Assembly (NCBI GenBank): GCA_946629525.1
Contig: CAMOXU010000024.1
Span: 1 to 32,875 of the forward strand
DNA length: 32,875 nt
DNA from: an uncultured Clostridia bacterium
Lineage (GTDB): Bacteria > Bacillota > Clostridia > Lachnospirales > Lachnospiraceae
Reading direction: 5' to 3'
A program made the position numbers and the translations under genes. This document shows positions 7,912-15,713 of this stretch, piece after piece (the first letter of the stretch is position 1; every line of letters begins with the position of its first letter). The notes beneath the pieces are model-generated. The model did no database searches, was not told where the DNA came from, and saw only the letters and a list, made by a program, of their open reading frames with translations.

Positions 7912-9375
7912 TTACTGCACAGCCGCCCTCTTCTTTCTTCTCTTTTTCTTCTTCTGCGTGGTCTCTCCGCTCTTCCAGGCCATGACAAGTTTATCCGGTA
8001 TACCGATCCGATCCGCCGTGAACTGCGGATTGATCCCCTTTCTCTTCTGCCGCTCGTAGTCATCGAGCGCGTCGACTGCATACTTCGCAAAGAGCATGCA
8101 GGCCGGCAGGTTGATGATTGTCATACCGCCCATCGTGATGTCGGCGATCGCCCAGACCGCCTCCATCTTGAGCTGCGCCCCGACGAAGATCACAACGACG
8201 CACGCGATATAGAAGATCTGCATGAACTGCTTCGAAGGCATCTTCTTATTGTTCATGAAGGCAAGCGCATTGTCACAGTAGTAGAGATTTCCGAGCAGCG
8301 TCGTGAACGCGAAGAGGATCATGGCAGCGGTGATGAAGATTGGTCCGATCCCTCCCAGTGCCGAGAAGATCGCGTTCTGTACATACGGAGCGCCTGCGAC
8401 ATCCGCCGTGTGGGCGACGCCCGTGCTGAGGCACATGAGCGCTGTCGCCGTGCAGAGGAGCATCGTGTCGATATAGACGGAGATCGTCTGGACGAGGCCC
8501 TGCTTTACGGGATGCGTGACGTCCGCAGACGCGGATGCGTTCGGTGCGGATCCGACGCCCGCCTCGTTGGAGAAGAGGCCGCGCTTGATGCCGAGCACCA
8601 GACAGGAGCCCGAGATCCCGCCGAAGATCGCCTTGAAATTGAATGCATCCTTAAAGATATCCACGAACATGGTGGGGATATTCCTGATATTCAGGATGAG
8701 GACCAGGAGCGAGAGAAGGACATACAGGATTCCCATCACGGGGACGACGACTTCCGTAAGGCGCACGATCCTCTTTCCGCCGCCCATCAGGCAGTAACCG
8801 GTAAGAAGGGCCAGAATGGCGCCGACGACGATTCTCGTCCAGCTGCCGTACCAGCTGTAGGTCATGAAGGTCGACTGCAGATTGTAGGAGGCAAGCAGAT
8901 TGAAGCCGAACGCGTAGGTCAGGATCAGGAAGAGGCTGAAAATGAACGCCGGCACTCTCGAATGCATCGCCATCTCGATGTAGTAGGCGGGTCCGCCGTA
9001 GTATCCCCCGTCCTTATCCACGCGCTTGAAGATCTGGGCGAGCGTACTTTCCATAAATGCGGAAGCCGCGCCGATAATGCACATGACCCACATCCAGAAG
9101 ACCGCTCCCGGTCCTCCGAGACAGATCGCGGTCGCGACGCCGACGATATTTCCCGTACCGACGCGGGACGCAGTGGAGACCATGAGTGCCTGGAAGGAAG
9201 ATACCGTCTTCTTTCCGGCGGGAGGCTCAACGATCAGCCTGCAGGCTTCCCCGAACAGCCTCACCTGCACAAAGCGGGTCCGGACCGTAAAGTAAAGGCC
9301 TGCCGCTGCCATAACGATGATCAGAATCGGTGCATACAAAAAATTATCAATTGCGTTGAGTACATCGGTTATCAT
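7912..9375 (-). CDS. AGCS family sodium:alanine/glycine symporter
   Basis: 487-residue multi-pass membrane protein that imports small neutral amino acids with Na+. Family features are the N-terminal IDNFLYAPILIIVM segment, the conserved block GTGNIVGVATAICLGGPGAVFWMW, and LFSNEAGVGSAPNASA in the middle. The C-terminus ends in an unusual cluster of lysines and arginines (KKKKRRKKR). The start at 9375 has AAAGGAGG eight bases upstream; the frame is open much further but codes nothing family-like there. It lies 89 bp behind dsdA on the same strand, so it may carry D-serine as well as alanine or glycine; that substrate is inference from context. Confidence 0.93.
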   Translation of the reverse strand: MITDVLNAIDNFLYAPILIIVMAAAGLYFTVRTRFVQVRLFGEACRLIVEPPAGKKTVSSFQALMVSTASRVGTGNIVGVATAICLGGPGAVFWMWVMCIIGAASAFMESTLAQIFKRVDKDGGYYGGPAYYIEMAMHSRVPAFIFSLFLILTYAFGFNLLASYNLQSTFMTYSWYGSWTRIVVGAILALLTGYCLMGGGKRIVRLTEVVVPVMGILYVLLSLLVLILNIRNIPTMFVDIFKDAFNFKAIFGGISGSCLVLGIKRGLFSNEAGVGSAPNASASADVTHPVKQGLVQTISVYIDTMLLCTATALMCLSTGVAHTADVAGAPYVQNAIFSALGGIGPIFITAAMILFAFTTLLGNLYYCDNALAFMNNKKMPSKQFMQIFYIACVVVIFVGAQLKMEAVWAIADITMGGMTIINLPACMLFAKYAVDALDDYERQKRKGINPQFTADRIGIPDKLVMAWKSGETTQKKKKRRKKRAAVQ

Positions 9376-9398
9376 CTCTTTTCCTCCTTTGCTCATCA

Positions 9399-9453
9399 GA
9401 ACGCCCCGGCGTTCCTGCCGCGCCGCGCAAAGTGCGAAGCACCTTCCAGATTG
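9399..9453. repeat. Dispersed intergenic repeat A, copy 3
   Basis: Located between dsdA and the AGCS gene. It contains a perfect 7-bp hairpin (GAACGCC-CC-GGCGTTC) and the second hairpin GTGC-GAA-GCAC, shared with copies near 7020 and 7808. It has no T-tract, so read-through from dsdA to the symporter gene is plausible. Confidence 0.5.
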
Positions 9454-9464
9454 CGAAGATGCGA

Positions 9465-10736
9465 TTAAAAGGCGTCCGGCATGAGCCCGCCGCCTGTCAC
9501 CCACACGATATGCGTGGCCTGCTCCATCTTCTCAGCGATCCCTTCTTTCTGTAAATATTCTGCAAACCGGGACTCCTCATTTTCCACCTCATAGAGTCCC
9601 CTGAAGCCCGCGCACGCGGAAAGCTCGACACCCATTCCCTCCAGGTATCGGAGCTTTTCCTGCCAGTCGGCCAGCCTCTCATCAAATACGGTGAAGGAGC
9701 CCGACAGAAGCGGTTTCATCATATCACATACAAATCCCGAGGGTCTTCCGACGGCAAGTCCGTCCGCGATCGTCCGTCCGTCAAGTCCGATATCCTGTAC
9801 ACAGATGTCCGCCCCCTTCCCGCTCGCCATTCCGAGCGTCAGGCAGGGTGTCTGAACGGGCTCTGCGAAAAAGCAATGGACATTATCTCCGTAGAGCTGC
9901 TTAAATCCGAAGGTGATTCCGCCCGGCGCTCCGCCGACCCCGCAGGGAAGGTAGAGGAACAGAGGGTGGTCTCGATCTACGGGGATGTTCATTTTCCGGA
10001 GCTGGACAGAGACCCGCATCGCTGCCGTCGAATATCCGAAGAACAGGTCCTCGGAGTTCTCATCGTCGATGAAGAAGCTGTTCTCCTCCATCTCCGACTG
10101 TCTTCGCCCGCTCGCGACTGCCTCGGTGTAATCGCCCTCATACTCGACGACGGTCACCCCCTCGCTCCGAAGAAGCTCCTTCTTCCACTCTTTCGCGTCG
10201 GAGGACATGTGGACGATCACATGAAAGCCCAGACGTGCAGCCGTTCTGCCGATACTGATCCCAAGGTTGCCTGTGGATCCGACCTGGATCGTGTAGCGGC
10301 TGTAGAACTCCCTGAACTCATCGGAATATACCTTGCCGTAATTCTCCGTCGGCCAGAGCATTCCTGCGTTCTGGGCCGTTTTTTCCGCAATGGCAAGGAC
10401 CTCGTGGATCCCTCCCCTGGCCTTGACCGAGCCCGCGATCGGAAGATGCGCGTCGTCCTTAAGAAGGACTCTCCCGGTGACGCCCGCTCCCTCCGCGTTG
10501 AGCCGGTCCCTCATATTCGTGATCTCGAAAAGACCTGACTCGATCAGTCCCTTCTTCGCCGCTGTCTCCGGAAAAGCCTGCGCGATCCATGGCATGAACC
10601 GCATGAACCGCATCTGCGCGGCCTTCATGCGGGCAAAGCCGTATCCGTTGATCTTCTCTCTGGGAACGACGGATCTTTTGTCCGGATTCAGCCAGACCGT
10701 CTCCTCTCCGTTCCTCAGGTCAGCAAGTATATCCAT
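9465..10736 (-). CDS. dsdA: D-serine ammonia-lyase (D-serine dehydratase)
   Basis: PLP enzyme turning D-serine into pyruvate and ammonia. It has 423 residues. The PLP-binding lysine is K105 in AGSVKARGG, preceded by the typical KDDAHLPIAGS; the phosphate-binding loop GSTGNLGIS and the C-terminal motif CAGFRGLYEVE are also present. Length is slightly below the E. coli enzyme but complete at both ends. The start at 10736 has AGGAGG seven bases upstream. It follows the 87-residue protein by 45 bp and precedes the AGCS symporter; together they look like a D-amino-acid use module. No DsdC-type regulator is nearby. Confidence 0.95.
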   Translation of the reverse strand: MDILADLRNGEETVWLNPDKRSVVPREKINGYGFARMKAAQMRFMRFMPWIAQAFPETAAKKGLIESGLFEITNMRDRLNAEGAGVTGRVLLKDDAHLPIAGSVKARGGIHEVLAIAEKTAQNAGMLWPTENYGKVYSDEFREFYSRYTIQVGSTGNLGISIGRTAARLGFHVIVHMSSDAKEWKKELLRSEGVTVVEYEGDYTEAVASGRRQSEMEENSFFIDDENSEDLFFGYSTAAMRVSVQLRKMNIPVDRDHPLFLYLPCGVGGAPGGITFGFKQLYGDNVHCFFAEPVQTPCLTLGMASGKGADICVQDIGLDGRTIADGLAVGRPSGFVCDMMKPLLSGSFTVFDERLADWQEKLRYLEGMGVELSACAGFRGLYEVENEESRFAEYLQKEGIAEKMEQATHIVWVTGGGLMPDAF

Positions 10737-10781
10737 CTCCGTCCTCCTGACCTAAATTCTGCTCTGTACGTACCGCTCCTC

Positions 10782-11045
10782 TCAGGCATCTACGATGAGG
10801 TAACGCCCGTCCGGGAGCTCGAACACCTCGCTGGCGTCCAGAAGCTCCTCGTCGGACATGTCGCAGACATCCATCCCGAGCTCCTCGAGATACTCTCTCA
10901 CGTCATCAAGACTGTCCACGACTTCCGCCATACAGTCCTCGAGAAAGGCCTCCGCCTCCTCCCTTGTCCCGGCGACAGGCTCGTCAAAGAGCCGATCCTG
11001 GTTTTCCAGAAATGCATCCAGATATTCATCGGTAAATACTGCCAT
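10782..11045 (-). CDS. Small acidic protein of unknown function
   Basis: 87 residues, strongly acidic, with no membrane segment and no motif that I recognise. Predicted largely helical (EEAEAFLEDCMAEVVDSLDD), ending in a short strand-like tail FELPDGRYLIVDA. A good AAAGGAG site lies seven bases before the ATG, and the codon use is like its neighbours, so it is very probably real. It sits between glnS and dsdA on the same strand, 95 and 45 bp away. It could be a small regulatory or structural partner, but nothing in the sequence shows a function. Confidence 0.75.
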   Translation of the reverse strand: MAVFTDEYLDAFLENQDRLFDEPVAGTREEAEAFLEDCMAEVVDSLDDVREYLEELGMDVCDMSDEELLDASEVFELPDGRYLIVDA

Positions 11046-11140
11046 AATCTCTCCTTTTGAACCGGCTCTTTTACGCGCCCTGCTGTTCTGTTTTACTTAC
11101 TCTTTTTTGCTTTCAGAAAATGTGAAATGCCCGTTAGTCC

Positions 11141-12841
11141 TTATTTCTGCGGAAGCTTGAAGGAACTCTTCATCGTCACGATCCTGTTGAAGACAGGAGC
11201 GCCCTCCTTCGAGTCGTGCACGTCCACATTGTAATAGCCGCTGCGCACGAACTGGAACGCGTCATAGGGCTTTGCGTCAGCGAGTGCCGGCTCCAGCTTT
11301 GCATTTTCAATCACGGTGAGGGAGTTCGGATTCAGGTTGAGCGATCCGTCCTCCTTGTTGTATACGCCCTTCTCCTCGTCAACGAGGTTCTCATAGAGAC
11401 GTACGGTCGCCGTGACAGCCTCTTTTGCCGGTACCCAGTGGATCGTTCCCTTGACCTTTCTGCCGGTGAACCCTGAGCCGACTTTCGTCTCCGGGTCATA
11501 TGTGCAGTGGACAACGGTGACATTTCCGTTCTCGTCCTTCTCGCAGCTGACAGCCTTCACGAAGTATGCGTGCATGAGCCGCACCTCGTTGCCCGGATAA
11601 AGTCTCTTATACTTGGGGATCGGCGTCTCCATAAAGTCGTCGCGCTCGATGTAGAGCTCTCTCCCGAACGGGATCTTCCTTGTCAGAAGCTCCGGATTCT
11701 CGAGATTGTTGTCCGCGTCGAGCATCTCCGTCTGTCCTTCCGGATAATTGTCGATCACGAGCTTGATCGGGTCGAGGACCGCCATCATGCGGGGGACTTT
11801 CATCTTCAGATCGTCGCGTATGCAGTACTCGAGCATCGCGTAATCAACGGAAGAATCCGCCTTTGCGACACCTACCAGCTCGACAAATCTCTGGATCGAT
11901 TCGGGCGTGAAGCCTCTGCGGCGGAGCGCGGCGATCGTGACGAGGCGCGGATCATCCCAGCCGTCGACGATCCCGTCCTCGACGAGCTTCTTGATGTAGC
12001 GCTTTCCGGTGACGACGTTCGTCAGATACATCTTCGCGAACTCGATCTGCTTCGGCGGATGCTCCCATTCCGTATGGGTAACGACCCACTCATAGAGCGG
12101 ACGATGATCCTCGAACTCCAACGTACAGATGGAGTGGGTGACGCCCTCGATCGCGTCCTCGATCGGATGCGCGAAGTCGTACATCGGGTAAATGCACCAA
12201 CGGTCGCCTGTGTTGTGATGGGAAAGCCGCGCGATCCTGTAGAGGACCGGATCCCTCATATTAATATTCGGGGCGGACATGTCGATCTTCGCGCGGAGGA
12301 CCTTGGAACCGTCGGGATACTTTCCGTCTTTCATTTCCGTAAAGAGCTTCAGATTCTCCTCGATGCTCCGGTCCCTGTACGGGCTGTTCTTCCCGGGCTC
12401 TTTGAGAGTGCCTCTGTACTCGCGGATCTCTTCCGCCGAGAGGTCGCACACGAAGGCCAGGCCCTTCTTTATGAGAAGGATCGCCTTCTCGTACATGATC
12501 TCAAAATAGTCGGAAGCAAAGTAGAGGTGCTCGCCGAAATCAGCACCGAGCCACATTACGTCTTCCTTAATGGATTCGACGAATTCCGTCCTCTCCTTCG
12601 TGGGATTGGTATCGTCAAAACGGAGATTGAACTGTCCTCCGTATTTTTTTGCCAGGCCGTAGTTCAGAAGAATCGACTTCGCGTGCCCGATATGCAGATA
12701 GCCGTTCGGCTCCGGGGGAAAGCGGGTGCAGATCTTCTCGTACTTTCCCTCTGCCAGATCCGTATCAATGATCTCCTCAATAAAGTTTCTGGAAACGACC
12801 TCTTTATTCTCTTCAGCCGGATTCTTTACTGTCTCACTCAT
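11141..12841 (-). CDS. glnS: Glutaminyl-tRNA synthetase
   Basis: Charges tRNA-Gln with glutamine directly. It has 566 residues. The class I HIGH motif is in [15 protein letters not shown] (residues 42-56), followed by FDDTNPTKE, typical of the GlxRS family; [20 protein letters not shown] and the C-terminal beta-barrel anticodon-binding region mark GlnRS rather than GluRS. In place of the usual MSK triplet of the KMSKS loop the sequence reads [13 protein letters not shown]. The start at 12841 follows AGGAGG at seven bases. It is the first gene of the glnS-small protein-dsdA-AGCS series and is divergent from the SHOCT protein gene. Confidence 0.95.
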   Translation of the reverse strand: MSETVKNPAEENKEVVSRNFIEEIIDTDLAEGKYEKICTRFPPEPNGYLHIGHAKSILLNYGLAKKYGGQFNLRFDDTNPTKERTEFVESIKEDVMWLGADFGEHLYFASDYFEIMYEKAILLIKKGLAFVCDLSAEEIREYRGTLKEPGKNSPYRDRSIEENLKLFTEMKDGKYPDGSKVLRAKIDMSAPNINMRDPVLYRIARLSHHNTGDRWCIYPMYDFAHPIEDAIEGVTHSICTLEFEDHRPLYEWVVTHTEWEHPPKQIEFAKMYLTNVVTGKRYIKKLVEDGIVDGWDDPRLVTIAALRRRGFTPESIQRFVELVGVAKADSSVDYAMLEYCIRDDLKMKVPRMMAVLDPIKLVIDNYPEGQTEMLDADNNLENPELLTRKIPFGRELYIERDDFMETPIPKYKRLYPGNEVRLMHAYFVKAVSCEKDENGNVTVVHCTYDPETKVGSGFTGRKVKGTIHWVPAKEAVTATVRLYENLVDEEKGVYNKEDGSLNLNPNSLTVIENAKLEPALADAKPYDAFQFVRSGYYNVDVHDSKEGAPVFNRIVTMKSSFKLPQK

Positions 12842-12956
12842 AGTATACCTCCTCATTTTGTCCATCTTATCATAAGGGATAACCAGTTGAAAAGATTCAT
12901 CTTAGGAAATCGTTGTACACATTTTCCAATAAAGTCCATGAATCGTCTTTAATATA

Positions 12957-12984
12957 TTACTGGATTTTGCAGAGAATTTATGAT
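12957..12984 (+). promoter_or_regulatory. Possible promoter of the SHOCT protein gene
   Basis: A good -10 box TATGAT (12979-12984) sits in an AT-rich stretch about 70 bases before the gene; the -35 match (TTACTG, 16-base spacer) is poor. Overlapping TAATAT/TATTAT sequences are alternatives. Confidence 0.3.
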
Positions 12985-13051
12985 AATATTATGTACGCTA
13001 AGACGATATTTAAATTATTTGTAATAGATTTGAAACATTTGAGGAGGTATT

Positions 13052-14146
13052 ATGCCAGATTTACTCAACCGAATTATTACCTATATGTCAGCCGTTCCGG
13101 ATTATCTGATCATGTTGTGGAATGATTATCCGGTCATCCTTATCGTCGCAGGCGCGCTTTTTGTGATCGCCCTCTTCTTTCCGGGCGGACTCGCGGCATT
13201 CATCCGCAGAATCTTTATTGCCGCCTGTTTCCTTCTTGCAGTTGCCGGCGGATTTATGGGGGCAAGGCAGAACGGACATCAGATGATCTGTATCGGTGCC
13301 AGTGCGATCGTGATCGTCGGTATCGTCAGACTGATCATCAACACGATCGCGAGCGCACACAGGAACCGGATCAACCGAAAGATCGAGGAGGCTGCTCTCG
13401 AGAAGGCTGCGAAGCGCAGAGGCTCCTTCCGGAACAAGAGAGGCTTTAACGGCGACCGTGACGAGACTCCGGAATCTCCGGAAGCGGAATCCCGGGAAGA
13501 TATCCGCGAGAACATCGAGAACATGATCAAAGGCGCCGAGGAGGAAGAGGCTTTTTCTCCCGAAGCGGATGAGGAAGCCCGCAAGCTTTCCGAGGCTCTT
13601 CAGGAAGTCTCACTGGAAAGCCTCGAGGACTACAAGATCTCCGATCCGATCCTCGCTGAGGCAGTGGAGGAGCTTCAGGCAGCGAACGCGAAGCCGGAAA
13701 AGAGCTCCACAAAGATCATTCCTGATGTGAGCGAAGCTCTCGCAGGGATCAGCGCAGCTGAACCGAAAGCGGCAGATGAAGAGATCTCGCTGACAGCGGA
13801 AGCTGCTCCGGCTGATGCAGCAAGCGCTCCGGAAGCTCCTGCAGAGGAAGAGGCAGCTGCTCCGGCAGCAGACGTATCTCCCGCCCCGGAGGCAAGTGCT
13901 CCGGTCGGGGAAGTCTCCGCTCCTGCAGCACCGGAGAAAGCGCCTGAGAAGCCGGTTAAGCCGGCGCAGGCAAAGAGAGCTTATCCGCCGATCCAGGCCG
14001 TACCGACCGGATTCACGGCAGGGATCCCGATCATCACGCCGGAGGTCGTGGAAGCACTCGACATGCTGGCGAAGCTCAGAGACCGCGGAATCCTCACAGA
14101 GGAAGAATTTACAGACAAGAAGAGAGATATCCTCTCACGCATCTGA
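13052..14146 (+). CDS. Membrane protein with C-terminal SHOCT domain
   Basis: 364 residues in four parts: three membrane helices (about 27-44, 52-69, 78-97); a basic and then acidic charged region (100-230); a low-complexity Ala/Pro/Glu linker (about 240-310); and a C-terminal SHOCT-type helix pair (LDMLAKLRDRGILTEEEFTDKKRDIL, about 334-361, quoted over two parts of the motif as LDMLAKLRDRGIL and TEEEFTDKKRDIL). SHOCT domains are short oligomerisation modules at protein ends. The start has GAGGAGG seven bases upstream. It is a single-gene unit with its own terminator. The role is unknown; scaffolding at the membrane is a guess. Confidence 0.85.
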   Translation: MPDLLNRIITYMSAVPDYLIMLWNDYPVILIVAGALFVIALFFPGGLAAFIRRIFIAACFLLAVAGGFMGARQNGHQMICIGASAIVIVGIVRLIINTIASAHRNRINRKIEEAALEKAAKRRGSFRNKRGFNGDRDETPESPEAESREDIRENIENMIKGAEEEEAFSPEADEEARKLSEALQEVSLESLEDYKISDPILAEAVEELQAANAKPEKSSTKIIPDVSEALAGISAAEPKAADEEISLTAEAAPADAASAPEAPAEEEAAAPAADVSPAPEASAPVGEVSAPAAPEKAPEKPVKPAQAKRAYPPIQAVPTGFTAGIPIITPEVVEALDMLAKLRDRGILTEEEFTDKKRDILSRI

Positions 14147-14158
14147 TACAGGCAAGAG

Positions 14159-14188
14159 AAAAAGCGCTCCGTTGCGGGGCGCTTTTTT
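14159..14188 (+). terminator. Rho-independent terminator of the SHOCT protein gene
   Basis: GCGCTCC pairs with GGGGCGC around a GTTGC loop and is followed by six T, 12 bases after the stop codon. Confidence 0.85.
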
Positions 14189-14226
14189 GTGTAATAGGAA
14201 ACGAAGTTTCCTATTACATAAAAAAA
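14183..14226. repeat. Long palindrome between two terminators
   Basis: GTAATAGGAAAC-GAA-GTTTCCTATTAC is a perfect 12-bp stem; including flanking T and A tracts the symmetry reaches about 20 bp per arm with one mismatch. A related palindrome lies at 18568-18605, also directly downstream of a tRNA terminator. Confidence 0.6.
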
Positions 14227-14252
14227 TCGCACCGGAACCGGTGCGATTTTTT
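14221..14252. terminator. Terminator of tRNA-Thr (symmetric)
   Basis: AAAAAATCGCACCGG-AA-CCGGTGCGATTTTTT, a perfect 15-bp inverted repeat three bases past the tRNA end. The stem with T-tract works in both directions. Confidence 0.9.
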
Positions 14253-14254
14253 CA

Positions 14255-14327
14255 AGCTGCTTACCAGATTCGAACTGGTGACCTCCTCACTACCAATGAG
14301 GTGCGCTACCGCCTGTGCCAAAGCAGC
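14255..14327 (-). tRNA. tRNA-Thr (anticodon GGT)
   Basis: A 73-base cloverleaf: acceptor GCTGCTT/AAGCAGC, anticodon stem CCTCA/TGAGG with loop TTGGTAG (anticodon GGT), T arm ACCAG-TTCGAAT-CTGGT, discriminator T. CCA is not encoded. The D stem GCAC/GCGC contains an A12-C23 mismatch where A-U is expected. Confidence 0.93.
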
Positions 14328-14353
14328 CTGTGCCGCTCAACGCGACAAATGTT

Positions 14354-14382
14354 ATTATACATGACTGTTCTTTAAAATGCAA
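14354..14382 (-). promoter_or_regulatory. Promoter of tRNA-Thr
   Basis: -35 TTGCAT (14382-14377) and consensus -10 TATAAT (14359-14354), with a 17-base spacer, about 27 bases upstream of the tRNA and just past the alaX stop codon. Confidence 0.7.
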
Positions 14383-14390
14383 TGACTAAT

Positions 14391-15563
14391 TTAATCAAAA
14401 AGCTCCCTTATCCTTCTCTCGGCCGCGTGCACAGAGCCCTGTACCATTTCCGGTCTCCCGCCGCCGCGCGCTCCGAACTCCTCTTTCAGTTTTTTCGCCA
14501 TCTCCTGCGCATTCTTTGCCCTGCTTCCGACCACGAACCGGTAGCCGTCCTCATCATTTCCGCAGAAAAGCCCGCAGTATCCGGATATTTTCTCCGTCAT
14601 CCGGTTGACCGTCTCCTGCATGACCTTGCCTGTGAGTTCATTTTTCTCGAACAGGCAGGCATCATACTCACCGGCCGGCAGCGCAGCCGCTTTCATTTCC
14701 ATAACGGCGATCGATGCGTTTTTCAGGGCTGCTGCGAGCGAAGTGTTTTCATTTTTCAGTCGCATCGTACTCTCGGGCACATTGTCGACGGAAGTCGTCA
14801 GGAAATTCGCCGTCCGGGTGAGGAGCATATGCTCCCGGGCAAAGAGCTCCATCGCCCTTCTCCCGCAGAGGATGTTCACGCGGGTCCCGCCCTTGTAATT
14901 GATCGCGCCGACGACCACAAGGCAGCCGATCTCGCCTGTCCTTCTCACATGGGGCGCACAGCAGGCGCACGCGTCGATCCCGGGAATTGTCACGACCCTG
15001 ACGGCACCGGTAAGCTCCAGCTTGCTGCGGTATACGGCCTCCCGCGCCTCCCTTCCCTCCAGGAAAGAGATCTGTGTCTCAACGTTGCTCCAGATCGCCT
15101 CATTGGCTTTCCTCTCGATCATGGAAAGCCCGCCCTCCGGAAATACCCCGTTGAAATCCATCGTCACTTCTCTGTCGGAGAGATGGAATCCGACATTGTC
15201 AAATCCAAATTCCGAATGGACAAGCCCCGAGAAGATATGCTCACCGGAATGCTGCTGCATGTTGGAGAAACGATGCGCCCAGTCGATCGATCCGCTGACG
15301 CAGTCTCCCTCGGCGGGCATCTTCTCCCCTTCCGGAACGTCCAGAATATGGTGTATATATCCGTCCCGGATCTGGACGTCCACGACCGGAATTCCGGCGA
15401 TCACGCCCTTATCAGGGCTCTGTCCGCCCTCCTCCGGGAAGAAGGCTGTCCGATCCAGGACGAGGTCATTGTCCCCGGCGGAGATCACATTTGCCGTAAA
15501 GTGAACAGCGTACGCGTCCGCGTAATATATTTTTTCCGTCTTTACACTATTCGAATCGAGCAT
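14391..15563 (-). CDS. alaX: Alanyl-tRNA editing protein AlaX with DHHA1 domain
   Basis: A stand-alone relative of the AlaRS editing half that hydrolyses mischarged Ser- or Gly-tRNA-Ala. It has 390 residues. The N-terminal half carries the zinc motif HSGEH (H105, H109) and its partner CCAPH (C201, H205); DRTAFFPEEGGQSPD matches the AlaRS second additional domain. The C-terminal part ends with GARGGGRPEMVQGS, the DHHA1 signature, so this is the long AlaX type. Two ATGs are possible: 15563 has GAGGAG at proper spacing, while 15569 overlaps the ribosome binding site. It lies 150 bp behind fbp; the spacer holds duplicated fbp 3' ends. Confidence 0.93.
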   Translation of the reverse strand: MLDSNSVKTEKIYYADAYAVHFTANVISAGDNDLVLDRTAFFPEEGGQSPDKGVIAGIPVVDVQIRDGYIHHILDVPEGEKMPAEGDCVSGSIDWAHRFSNMQQHSGEHIFSGLVHSEFGFDNVGFHLSDREVTMDFNGVFPEGGLSMIERKANEAIWSNVETQISFLEGREAREAVYRSKLELTGAVRVVTIPGIDACACCAPHVRRTGEIGCLVVVGAINYKGGTRVNILCGRRAMELFAREHMLLTRTANFLTTSVDNVPESTMRLKNENTSLAAALKNASIAVMEMKAAALPAGEYDACLFEKNELTGKVMQETVNRMTEKISGYCGLFCGNDEDGYRFVVGSRAKNAQEMAKKLKEEFGARGGGRPEMVQGSVHAAERRIRELFD

Positions 15564-15590
15564 TGTCATCTCCTCTGCAGCGTTCTGTTT

Positions 15591-15708
15591 TCGCCTGAGC
15601 AGTTAAAATCCGCTGTCTCAGTTGTCTCCCTCAACGATTTCGCCGGAGCGGTAAAGCTCCGCTGTCTCAGCTGTCTCCCTCTGCTATCTCGCCGGTGCGG
15701 TAAATCCT
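15591..15708 (-). repeat. Tandem duplicated 3' ends of fbp
   Basis: Behind the fbp stop codon are two further copies of its last twelve codons, ending at their own TGA (copies near 15662-15708 and 15613-15661; spacing 47 and 49 bp), plus a decayed third remnant at about 15591-15612. Translated in the matching frame they read YRTGEIAEGDS-stop and YRSGEIVEGDN-stop, against YRSGEIVEGDN-stop in fbp itself. The farther intact copy differs from fbp at two bases in these codons, both synonymous. Confidence 0.8.
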
Positions 15709-15713
15709 CTGTC

